Shown: positions 1-5,280 of the stretch, piece by piece
How the letters are laid out: each line of letters begins with the position of its first letter
How positions within the stretch are numbered: position 1 is the first letter of the stretch
NCBI GenBank assembly: GCA_938027385.1
Contig: CALJBF010000015.1
Coordinates: 1-5,280 of the forward strand
DNA length: 5,280 bases
Direction of reading: 5' to 3'
Source: an uncultured Porphyromonadaceae bacterium
Lineage (GTDB): Bacteria > Bacteroidota > Bacteroidia > Bacteroidales > Muribaculaceae
Program-made: the position numbers and the translations under genes
The notes under the pieces: generated by a model
What the model saw: the letters and a program-made list of their open reading frames with translations, nothing else
Told to the model about the DNA's origin: nothing
Databases searched by the model: none

Positions 1-1895
1 GCACCGGTTTCGAGATCGCCGGTACTGACACCACCTCGTTCGACGAGACCTGGAAGACTGTCTGGGGCGAGGAATCCGAAATACGCAACCACTACAACGA
101 AATGGCGGTGAAACTGCGCCAGCCCGAGTTCGACAGGGAAATGACCGTGCGTTTCCGCGTATATGACGATGGTGTGGGATTCCGCTACGAGTTTCCGGCA
201 CAGCCGCATCTCACATATTTCGTGATCAAGGAGGAGGACACCGAGTTCGCCATGACCGGCGACCACACCATGTGGTGGATTCCCGGCGACTATGACACCC
301 AGGAATACAACTACACCAAATCACGCCTCAGCGCCCTGCGCGACGACTATGCCGCAGCTGCTGCCGAAAGCGACGGCAACGCATCGGCCGGCAAATTCTC
401 TACCACAGGCGTGCAGACCGCCCTCCAGCTCAAGACCGACGACGGCGTGTACCTCAACATACACGAGGCCGCATGTGTCGACTACCCCACGATGCACCTC
501 AACCTAAACGACACCACCATGACATTCAAGTCGTGGCTCACCCCCGACGCCATGGGGAAAAAAGGGTTCATGCAGACCCCGCAGAACACCCCCTGGCGCA
601 CTATCATGGTCACTGACGATGCCCGCAAGACCCTGGCATCGCGACTGATCTACAACCTCAACGAGCCCTCGAAGATTGAGGACACCTCATGGATCAGACC
701 CGTGAAATATATGGGCGTCTGGTGGGAGATGATCACCGGCAAAGGCTCATGGGCTTACACCGACGACGTATACTCGGTGAAACTCGGCGAGACCGACTAC
801 TCCAAGACCAAGCCCAGCGGACGCCACTCGGCCAACAACGAGAACGTGAAACGCTACATCGACTTCGCCGCCGAGAACGGGTTCGACCAGCTTCTTGTAG
901 AAGGCTGGAACGAAGGCTGGGAAGACTGGTTCGGCCAGTCGAAAGACTATGTGTTCGACTTCGTGACCCCCTACCCCGATTTCGATATCGTGGAACTGAA
1001 CCGCTATGCCAAGGAGAAAGGTATCAGACTGATGATGCACCACGAGACATCTTCGTCGGTACGCAACTATGAGCGTCACCTCGAAAAGGCCTACCAACTC
1101 ATGAACGACATGGGCTACAATTCGGTGAAATCGGGCTATGTGGGCAACATCATTCCCCGCGGCGAACACCACTATTCGCAGTGGCTCAACAACCACTACC
1201 TCTATGCCGTGCAGGAGGCCGCCAAGCATAAGATCATGGTCAACGCCCACGAGGCCACACGCCCCACCGGTCTTGCCCGCACCTGGCCCAACCTGATCGG
1301 CAACGAGTCGGCCCGCGGCACCGAATACCAGGCCATGGGTGGCAATAACCCTGGCCACACCTCGATACTCCCCTTCACCCGTCTGCAGGGGGGCCCGATG
1401 GACTACACACCCGGCATCTTCGAATTCGACCTGAGCACCTTCACCAACAACAATTCAAAGATCCAATCGACCATACCGGGCCAGCTGGCACTCTATGTGA
1501 CCCTCTACTCGCCCCTGCAGATGGCCGCCGATCTCCCCGAGCACTACCAGAAACACATGGATGCCTTCCAGTTCATCAAGGACGTGCCCGTAGAGTGGGA
1601 ACGCTCTGTGTACCTCGAGGCCGAACCGATGGAATATGTCACAATCGCCCGAAAAGACAAGAACTCAGACTCCTGGTTCGTAGGCTCGACCGCCGGCGAG
1701 ACACCGCGCAAGAGCACCATCTCGCTCAGTTTCCTTGACCCCGGACGCAAGTATGAGGCCACCATCTATGCCGACGACCCCACAGGCAAGAACCCTTATA
1801 CAATATCGACACGTAAAGTAAACTCAAAATCGACCCTGAAACTCGATGCCCTTACCGGGGGTGGCTATGCCATATCGATTGTGCCGGCAAAATGA
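1..1895 (+). CDS. Glycoside hydrolase family 97 alpha-glucosidase, SusB-like (5' partial)
   Basis: The reading frame is open from the left edge (codons from base 3) to TGA at 1893-1895, so the ATG at 102 is internal. The upstream residues (TVWGEESEIRNHYNE) read as GH97 N-terminal domain. About 630 residues are present; SusB of Bacteroides thetaiotaomicron has 738, so the signal peptide and roughly 100 residues are missing. Counting from the ATG at 102, the N-terminal beta-sandwich runs to about residue 195, the (beta/alpha)8 catalytic barrel from about 195 to 440, and the C-terminal beta-domain to 597. HHE (E315), NAHE (E384), GNE (E402) and GTE (E408) have the same spacing as SusB E439, E508, E526 and E532, the catalytic bases, a calcium ligand and the general acid. 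This points to the inverting, calcium-dependent alpha-glucosidase subgroup rather than retaining alpha-galactosidases. The probable role is periplasmic release of glucose from alpha-glucans; exact substrate and linkage are inferred. A terminator follows at 2033. Confidence 0.95.
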   Translation, partial: TGFEIAGTDTTSFDETWKTVWGEESEIRNHYNEMAVKLRQPEFDREMTVRFRVYDDGVGFRYEFPAQPHLTYFVIKEEDTEFAMTGDHTMWWIPGDYDTQEYNYTKSRLSALRDDYAAAAAESDGNASAGKFSTTGVQTALQLKTDDGVYLNIHEAACVDYPTMHLNLNDTTMTFKSWLTPDAMGKKGFMQTPQNTPWRTIMVTDDARKTLASRLIYNLNEPSKIEDTSWIRPVKYMGVWWEMITGKGSWAYTDDVYSVKLGETDYSKTKPSGRHSANNENVKRYIDFAAENGFDQLLVEGWNEGWEDWFGQSKDYVFDFVTPYPDFDIVELNRYAKEKGIRLMMHHETSSSVRNYERHLEKAYQLMNDMGYNSVKSGYVGNIIPRGEHHYSQWLNNHYLYAVQEAAKHKIMVNAHEATRPTGLARTWPNLIGNESARGTEYQAMGGNNPGHTSILPFTRLQGGPMDYTPGIFEFDLSTFTNNNSKIQSTIPGQLALYVTLYSPLQMAADLPEHYQKHMDAFQFIKDVPVEWERSVYLEAEPMEYVTIARKDKNSDSWFVGSTAGETPRKSTISLSFLDPGRKYEATIYADDPTGKNPYTISTRKVNSKSTLKLDALTGGGYAISIVPAK

Positions 1896-2032
1896 CGCAT
1901 ATACGGCTTTTACCGAAAAAAGAGTGAGATTCCACCCCCACAGCCTCCCCCCTTCATGAATATGAATATACGGCTGTGCACATCTCACAATTCCCCATGC
2001 CACGCCGGCATGTGAGACAGTAAAATATTTCC

Positions 2033-2075
2033 AGTGCGCTGTATACATTTCAATTTGTATATAGCGCACTTTTTT
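2033..2075 (+). terminator. Rho-independent terminator downstream of the GH97 gene
   Basis: GTGCGCTGTATAC (2034-2046) pairs with GTATATAGCGCAC (2057-2069) over 13 bp with a single G-U wobble, enclosing a 10-base loop. A2033 with T2070 can add a closing pair. The 3' arm runs directly into six T (2070-2075). This is a textbook intrinsic terminator for plus-strand transcripts, 138 bases after the GH97 stop codon. The right half of the hairpin also forms part of the promoter at 2054-2085, so the inverted repeat could alternatively serve as an operator. Confidence 0.85.
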
Positions 2076-2085
2076 ATTACATTTG
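2054..2085 (+). promoter_or_regulatory. Bacteroidetes-type promoter (-33 TTTG, -7 TACATTTG) for the small gene
   Basis: TTTG at 2054-2057 and TACATTTG at 2078-2085 are separated by 20 bases. The Bacteroides primary sigma factor consensus is a -33 TTG/TTTG, a 19-21 base spacer and a -7 TAnnTTTG, so both boxes and the spacing fit. Transcription would start a few bases after 2085, in the AACAATCCC region, giving a leader of about 170 bases before the ATG at 2263. The -33 box lies at the loop and 3' arm of the terminator hairpin, and the terminator T-tract lies within the spacer. A near copy of the -7 box, TACATTTC, occurs at 2044-2051 but has no matching -33 element. Confidence 0.7.
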
Positions 2086-2262
2086 CAACAATCCCCGCTG
2101 TCAAAGCGTTTACAACACTGAGAGAACCATCATTACATGCCTTCTCACGGCGAAGCCCCTCCCAAACAGTGCAATTGGCCGCGGTCTTCAACCACCCTGT
2201 AAATCTGTGCGGCCGTCGACCGTCGCCCCGCGGGCGACACGACACCCACGACCTCCTTAAAC

Positions 2263-2616
2263 ATGCAGAGACCGATGATTCAGAAAAAAGCCATAGACGA
2301 GATATACAAGAGATACCGCAAGCGGCCCGAGTCGCCCGACGAACTCAACATACCCCTGCTGTTCGAGCAGCTCCCTCCTGAAACCGACATCGAAATCGAT
2401 GGCAACGATCTTGTGCTCGGATCGGTCGATGCATCATCGCCGTTCCACCGTCTGCCGGTAAGCAACATAAACGCCATAATCGAATTCAGCGAGGCCGTGG
2501 CCATCGTTCTCCCCCACTCTATAGTCTTCCTCTCCAAAGACGACGGGCAGCCCTACGTGCACCTCAAGGAACTGAAACAGTCGTTCCTTTCCCGCCTCAA
2601 ATCAGCCATCAGCTGA
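2263..2616 (+). CDS. Small conserved-looking protein of unknown function (117 aa)
   Basis: I do not recognise a named family. The 117-residue product has no signal peptide and no transmembrane helix, so it is probably cytoplasmic. A basic helical N-terminus (KKAIDEIYKRYRKRPESPDE, residues 8-27) is followed by an acidic segment (40-49). Two hydrophobic alternating stretches (69-75 and 79-90) look like beta-strands, and the C-terminus is a basic amphipathic helix (about 101-116). The motif SSPFHRLPVSNI (58-69) looks like a conserved loop. The pattern suggests a compact alpha/beta fold; this is inference. Two starts are possible: ATG 2263 (MQRPM) and ATG 2275 (MIQKK). The second begins right at the helix and may be the true start; neither has a clear ribosome binding site. 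The gene has its own promoter at 2054-2085, stands alone on its strand and converges with the FKBP gene. It is probably a real gene: its frame is intact and the protein is not low-complexity. Confidence 0.75.
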   Translation: MQRPMIQKKAIDEIYKRYRKRPESPDELNIPLLFEQLPPETDIEIDGNDLVLGSVDASSPFHRLPVSNINAIIEFSEAVAIVLPHSIVFLSKDDGQPYVHLKELKQSFLSRLKSAIS

Positions 2617-2657
2617 GCCACTCCCTCTCCCTGGATCTCATTCATATCTCCCCTCTC

Positions 2658-2729
2658 TATCTTCTCTTGAAACACCACAGCGCCGCACTGAATCGTCAGT
2701 GCGGCGCTGTGGTGTTTCAAGAGAAGGTA
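2658..2729. terminator. Long perfect inverted repeat between convergent genes, probable bidirectional terminator
   Basis: Bases 2661-2691 are exactly complementary to 2696-2726: 31 consecutive Watson-Crick pairs around the 4-base loop ATCG (2692-2695). Two more pairs and a G-U wobble extend it to 2658-2729. The GC-rich core (2673-2690 with 2697-2714) is followed by TTT on either strand, which gives the A-stem-T layout of a bidirectional terminator, although three T is a short tract. It lies 41 bases after the stop of the small gene and 11 bases from the stop of the FKBP gene, so both converging transcripts would end in it. The stem is much longer than a normal terminator; a mobile or repeated palindrome is the main alternative. 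Confidence 0.7.
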
Positions 2730-2740
2730 TGGACAGTGGG

Positions 2741-3295
2741 TCAGCGGATCTCGTAGGCGGGGATGTCGGTGAGGCGCATGTTGAAACGCAGTGCCGAATA
2801 CGGGAGGATTTTACCCTGCTGGGAACCGCCGTAACCCTGCTGATAGGGGAAGACGATCTGGCAGGAATCGCCGACACGCATATTCATCAGCGCGATCTGC
2901 CACCCCTCTACCTCACCGGTCACGCGTGTGGTGTAAATGGCACCTGTCTGGGTGTACGACGAATCGAAAGGCTCGTCGTCATAGAGATGGCCGATGTAGA
3001 TTGTCGACACCTGCGAGGTGATGAGCGGCACCAGGTTCCCCTCTGTCTCGGCGCGGTCGTTATACCAGTGCATGAGCACCACGGCACCGGGATTCCATGC
3101 CGGCGACACGCGCGTATAGAAAGGGGTGCCGTCAGGGTTGGTCTTCACCTCCTGCTCGGCAAACCAGGCCTCGTTGGCCTCGCGCCAGTCGGCGTAGCGG
3201 TCCCAGACCGAATCCTGGCTGTCGTCGTCGTTACAGGCCACGACAGTCAGTGCCAGCGCGGCCATCGACAGGGCTTTTGCAATGAATCTGTTCAT
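2741..3295 (-). CDS. FKBP-type peptidyl-prolyl cis-trans isomerase, lipoprotein
   Basis: The product has 184 residues. Residues 1-20 form a signal peptide with a lipobox ending VVAC, so Cys21 would be lipidated and the protein anchored in the envelope. The next residues are NDDDS, close to the Asp-rich lipoprotein export signal described in Bacteroides (SDDDD type), which suggests surface exposure. A charged helical linker follows (about 30-50). The FKBP domain covers about 70-184: Y100, G102, L104 and F110-D111-S112-S113 match the FKBP12 Y-G-L...FDSS pattern. G131-W132 matches the GW at the pocket floor, and FPYQQGYG (149-156), the P165 loop and F171 match the rest of the active-site shell. 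FKBP12 Ile56 is replaced by Glu130 and Arg42 has no clear equivalent, so the pocket is somewhat divergent. Expected activity is prolyl isomerisation of envelope or surface proteins. The ATG lies 5 bases after the lemA stop, so the two are probably co-transcribed and translationally coupled. Confidence 0.9.
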   Translation of the reverse strand: MNRFIAKALSMAALALTVVACNDDDSQDSVWDRYADWREANEAWFAEQEVKTNPDGTPFYTRVSPAWNPGAVVLMHWYNDRAETEGNLVPLITSQVSTIYIGHLYDDEPFDSSYTQTGAIYTTRVTGEVEGWQIALMNMRVGDSCQIVFPYQQGYGGSQQGKILPYSALRFNMRLTDIPAYEIR

Positions 3296-3300
3296 TCGTC

Positions 3301-3906
3301 TCAGAACTGTACTTTGGGAGCCGACTGCGCCCCTTCCTCGGCACGGAACATCTCGCGGCTGTGGAAACCGAACATAGATGCCAGCAGATTGTTGGGGAAC
3401 GACATCACCTTGACGTTATACTTCTCGACCTCCTCGTTGTAGCGCTTGCGCTCGGTGGCCACACGGTTTTCGGTCTGTTCGAGCTGAGCCTGCAGGTCGA
3501 GGAAGTTCTCGTTGGCCTTTAGGTCGGGATAAGCCTCGTGCACGGCGTTGATGTAGAGGCGTCCGGCCTGGCTGAGCTGATCCTGGGCGCGGCGGTAGGC
3601 ACGGCTGTTGATGTTGGCCGAATCGGCGGGAAGCGCCTTGACAGCTTCGAAGGCGTTGTCGTAGCCTGCGCGGGCGGCGGTAACGGTCTCGAGTACCTGC
3701 GATTCATGCTCGGCATACCCCTTGACGGTGTTCACGAGGTTGGGGATAAGGTCGGCTCGACGCTGGTAAGCGTTCTCTACATTACCCCACTGCTTGTCGA
3801 CAGCCTGCTGCGAACGGACCATGCCGTTATAGCCCGAGCACCCCCCGGCAAAGAGGAACACCACGAGCACAGCGCACACAATGGTTATGATCAGTGATTT
3901 TTTCAT
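3301..3906 (-). CDS. lemA: LemA family membrane-anchored protein
   Basis: The 201-residue product has one hydrophobic N-terminal segment (about 5-22) and then an all-helical, coiled-coil-rich domain. Family hallmarks are YNGMV (26-30), the long helix with W40 and RRADLIPNLV (49-58), YAEHE (64-68), the TAAR segment (76-79), FPNNLLASMFGF (170-181) and the C-terminal end EEGAQSAPKVQF. Length is normal for the family. Cys23 follows GG and is a weak lipobox match, so a transmembrane anchor is likelier than a lipid anchor. LemA proteins are envelope proteins of poorly known function, often found with TPM-domain (YgcG-like) or HtpX-type proteins; here no such partner is visible and an FKBP gene follows instead. 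The start ATG at 3906 lies 15 bases after the GlyRS stop and is preceded by the A-rich ATAAAAGAAA, typical of translation starts in Bacteroidetes. This is the middle gene of the minus-strand operon. Confidence 0.94.
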   Translation of the reverse strand: MKKSLIITIVCAVLVVFLFAGGCSGYNGMVRSQQAVDKQWGNVENAYQRRADLIPNLVNTVKGYAEHESQVLETVTAARAGYDNAFEAVKALPADSANINSRAYRRAQDQLSQAGRLYINAVHEAYPDLKANENFLDLQAQLEQTENRVATERKRYNEEVEKYNVKVMSFPNNLLASMFGFHSREMFRAEEGAQSAPKVQF

Positions 3907-3921
3907 TTTCTTTTATGGTGA

Positions 3922-5280
3922 TTAGCCGAGTTTACGCAACAGCGAGTTGAGCGAAACGCGGTCGTGGATGAGCTTGTGGAGGTCGTCGACCGAGACGCGG
4001 GTCTGTTCCATCGAGTCGCGCTCGCGGAGCGTCACGGTGTTGTCTTCGAGAGTCTGGTGGTCGACGGTGATGCAGAAGGGGGTACCGATGGCATCCTGAC
4101 GACGGTAGCGCTTGCCGATCGAGTCTTTCTCCTCGTAATGGGTGTTGAAGTCGAACTTGAGGTCGTTCACGATTTCGCGTGCCTTCTCGGGCAGACCGTC
4201 CTTGCGCACCAGGGGCATCACAGCACATTTCACCGGGGCGAGGGCCTCGGGCAGATGCAACACCACACGCTCATCGCCACCCTCGAGTTTCTGCTCCTCG
4301 TAGCTTGAGCAGAGAACCGACAGGAACATGCGGTCAACACCGATCGATGTCTCGATCACATAGGGAACGTAGCTCTCGTTAAGCTCGGGATCGAAATATT
4401 TGATGTTCTTGCCCGAGAATTTCTCGTGCTGCGAAAGGTCGAAGTTGGTGCGCGAGTGTATGCCCTCTACCTCCTTGAAACCAAACGGCATCTGGAACTC
4501 GATGTCGGTGGCGGCGTTGGCATAGTGCGCCAGTTTCTCGTGATCGTGGTAGCGGTATTTCTCATCGCCGAGGCCGAGCGCCTTGTGCCAGCGCAGACGG
4601 GTCTCTTTCCAGCTCTTGAACCACTCGAGTTCGGTGCCGGGGCGCACGAAGAACTGCATCTCCATCTGCTCGAACTCGCGCATGCGGAAAATGAACTGGC
4701 GTGCCACGATCTCGTTGCGGAAGGCCTTGCCGATCTGGGCGATGCCGAAGGGGATGCGCATGCGACCGGTCTTCTGCACGTTCAGGTAGTTCACGAAGAT
4801 ACCCTGGGCCGTCTCGGGACGGAGATATACGGTCATGGCGCCGTCGGCGGTAGAACCCATCTCGGTCTTGAACATGAGGTTGAACTGGCGCACCTCGGTC
4901 CAGTTGCGGGTACCGCTGACGGGGTCGACGATCTCCTCGTCAAGGATGATCTGGCGCAGGCCGTCGAGGTCGTTTGCGTTCATAGCCTCTGAGAAACGTG
5001 TGTGCAGAGCCTCGCGCTTTGCGGCGGTCTCGGCCACGCGGGGGTTGGTCTGGCGGAAGAGAGCCTCGTCAAACGAGTCGCCGAAACGCTTGCGGGCCTT
5101 TGCCACCTCTTTCTCGATCTTCTCGTCGTATTTGGCGATCTGGTCTTCGATGAGCACGTCGGCACGGTAACGTTTCTTAGAGTCGCGGTTGTCGATCAGG
5201 GGATCGTTGAAGGCGTCGACGTGGCCCGATGCCTTCCAGATGGTGGGGTGCATGAAGATTGCCGAGTCGATGCCCACGAT
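3922..5280 (-). CDS. glyQS: Glycyl-tRNA synthetase, alpha2 (single-chain dimeric) type, N-terminally partial
   Basis: The enzyme charges tRNA-Gly with glycine in the cytoplasm. The visible 452 codons run into the right edge; GTG at 5277-5275 is an internal Val within IVGIDSAIFMHP, not a start. Comparison with full-length alpha2 enzymes of about 510 residues suggests some 60 residues are missing. Counting from that Val, the class II core has MHPTIWKASGH (9-19), RPETAQGIF (153-161), motif 2 with FRNE (186-189) and the REFEQMEMQFF strand (200-210), and motif 3 ETSIGVDRMF (309-318) with its arginine at 316. The anticodon-binding domain spans about 347-440, with KRYRRQDAIGTPFCITVD (389-406). Residues 45-115 are the charged helical insertion usual in bacterial alpha2 enzymes. 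All core residues are intact. It is the upstream-most visible gene of the operon with lemA and the FKBP gene; the operon promoter is outside the window. Confidence 0.97.
   Translation of the reverse strand: MVGIDSAIFMHPTIWKASGHVDAFNDPLIDNRDSKKRYRADVLIEDQIAKYDEKIEKEVAKARKRFGDSFDEALFRQTNPRVAETAAKREALHTRFSEAMNANDLDGLRQIILDEEIVDPVSGTRNWTEVRQFNLMFKTEMGSTADGAMTVYLRPETAQGIFVNYLNVQKTGRMRIPFGIAQIGKAFRNEIVARQFIFRMREFEQMEMQFFVRPGTELEWFKSWKETRLRWHKALGLGDEKYRYHDHEKLAHYANAATDIEFQMPFGFKEVEGIHSRTNFDLSQHEKFSGKNIKYFDPELNESYVPYVIETSIGVDRMFLSVLCSSYEEQKLEGGDERVVLHLPEALAPVKCAVMPLVRKDGLPEKAREIVNDLKFDFNTHYEEKDSIGKRYRRQDAIGTPFCITVDHQTLEDNTVTLRERDSMEQTRVSVDDLHKLIHDRVSLNSLLRKLG

Larger units (their letters stand above)
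1896..2262. other. Intergenic region between the GH97 gene and the small gene
   Basis: This 367-base stretch has no convincing protein gene. It holds the terminator (2033-2075) and promoter (2054-2085) listed separately. Weaker structure is visible on both sides. The 10-mer ATATACGGCT occurs at 1899-1908 and again at 1966-1975. TCTCAC at 1983-1988 can pair either with GTGAGA at 1924-1929 or with GTGAGA at 2012-2017; the second pairing encloses an ATGCC/GGCAT stem (1997-2001 with 2007-2011). Downstream of the promoter, GTCGCCC (2222-2228) and GGGCGAC (2232-2238) form a 7-bp stem with a 3-base loop, and GGCCGC (2177-2182) can pair with GCGGCC (2209-2214). A 21-codon frame from ATG 2137 to TAA 2202 is possible but unsupported. 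No known riboswitch was recognised. Confidence 0.6.

Noticed and set aside
747..1358. 203-codon open frame on the minus strand inside the GH97 gene
   Set aside because: It lies wholly antisense to a well-supported GH97 catalytic domain, its product is low-complexity (Val/Gly/His-rich), and long antisense frames are expected in GC-rich codon-biased genes.
2175..2207. Second promoter candidate (TTG 2175-2177, TAAATCTG 2200-2207)
   Set aside because: The -7 box has a mismatch in the important TTTG part, and the 22-base spacer is outside the usual range; the promoter at 2054-2085 is far better.
2034..2381. 115-codon plus-strand frame overlapping the terminator, promoter and start of the small gene
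   Set aside because: Its start codon region lies in the terminator stem upstream of the predicted transcription start, and it overlaps the better-supported small gene in another frame.
2633..2752. Direct repeat GGATCTC flanking the long hairpin (2633-2639 and 2746-2752) as a target-site duplication
   Set aside because: The copies are about 18 bases away from the hairpin edges instead of abutting them, one lies within the FKBP coding sequence, and a 7-mer match is easily due to chance.
2699..3442. 247-codon plus-strand frame starting in the hairpin and running over the FKBP and lemA genes
   Set aside because: It opposes two well-supported genes and has no family resemblance. Its first residues only reflect the palindrome, which gives a similar stretch on the minus strand.
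4426..4992. 188-codon plus-strand frame opposite glycyl-tRNA synthetase
   Set aside because: It is antisense to conserved synthetase motifs, its product is rich in Leu/Glu/His with no recognisable domain, and no promoter is seen. It is a codon-bias shadow.
5275..5277. GTG as start codon of glycyl-tRNA synthetase
   Set aside because: The frame stays open to the window edge, and the residues around it (IVGIDSAIFMHP) are a conserved internal part of the enzyme, so the true start is outside.

Overview
The window looks like a chromosomal segment of a moderately GC-rich member of the Bacteroidales; a Muribaculaceae-like genome is a guess from base composition and protein style. The evidence is a SusB-type GH97 glucosidase, a lipoprotein whose Cys is followed by Asp residues as in Bacteroidetes surface lipoproteins, an alpha2-type glycyl-tRNA synthetase, A-rich rather than Shine-Dalgarno upstream regions, and one clear match to the Bacteroides promoter (TTTG, 20 bases, TAnnTTTG).

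Layout. Positions 1-1895 (+) hold a GH97 alpha-glucosidase lacking its N-terminal end. Positions 1896-2262 are non-coding: a rho-independent terminator at 2033-2075 closes the GH97 transcript, and a promoter at 2054-2085 is embedded in its downstream half. The promoter would give a leader of about 170 bases ahead of a small uncharacterised gene at 2263-2616 (+). A perfect 31-bp inverted repeat (34 pairs with extensions, 4-base loop) fills the gap at 2658-2729. From there to the right edge everything is on the minus strand. In transcription order these are glycyl-tRNA synthetase (3922 to beyond 5280, N-terminus cut off), a LemA family protein (3301-3906) and an FKBP-type prolyl isomerase lipoprotein (2741-3295). 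Gaps of 15 and 5 bases indicate one operon.

How it works together. The GH97 enzyme would trim alpha-glucans or malto-oligosaccharides in the periplasm; whether it sits in a polysaccharide utilisation locus cannot be told because the left flank is missing. The minus-strand operon joins a translation enzyme to two envelope proteins, and its 3' end converges on the small gene with the long hairpin as the shared boundary. I see no mobile element, CRISPR array, rRNA or tRNA. The protein genes are ordinary and I do not see an undescribed multi-gene system. The points most worth a second look are the terminator with a promoter inside it, the unusually long perfect hairpin, the small orphan gene, and the probable surface-exposed FKBP.
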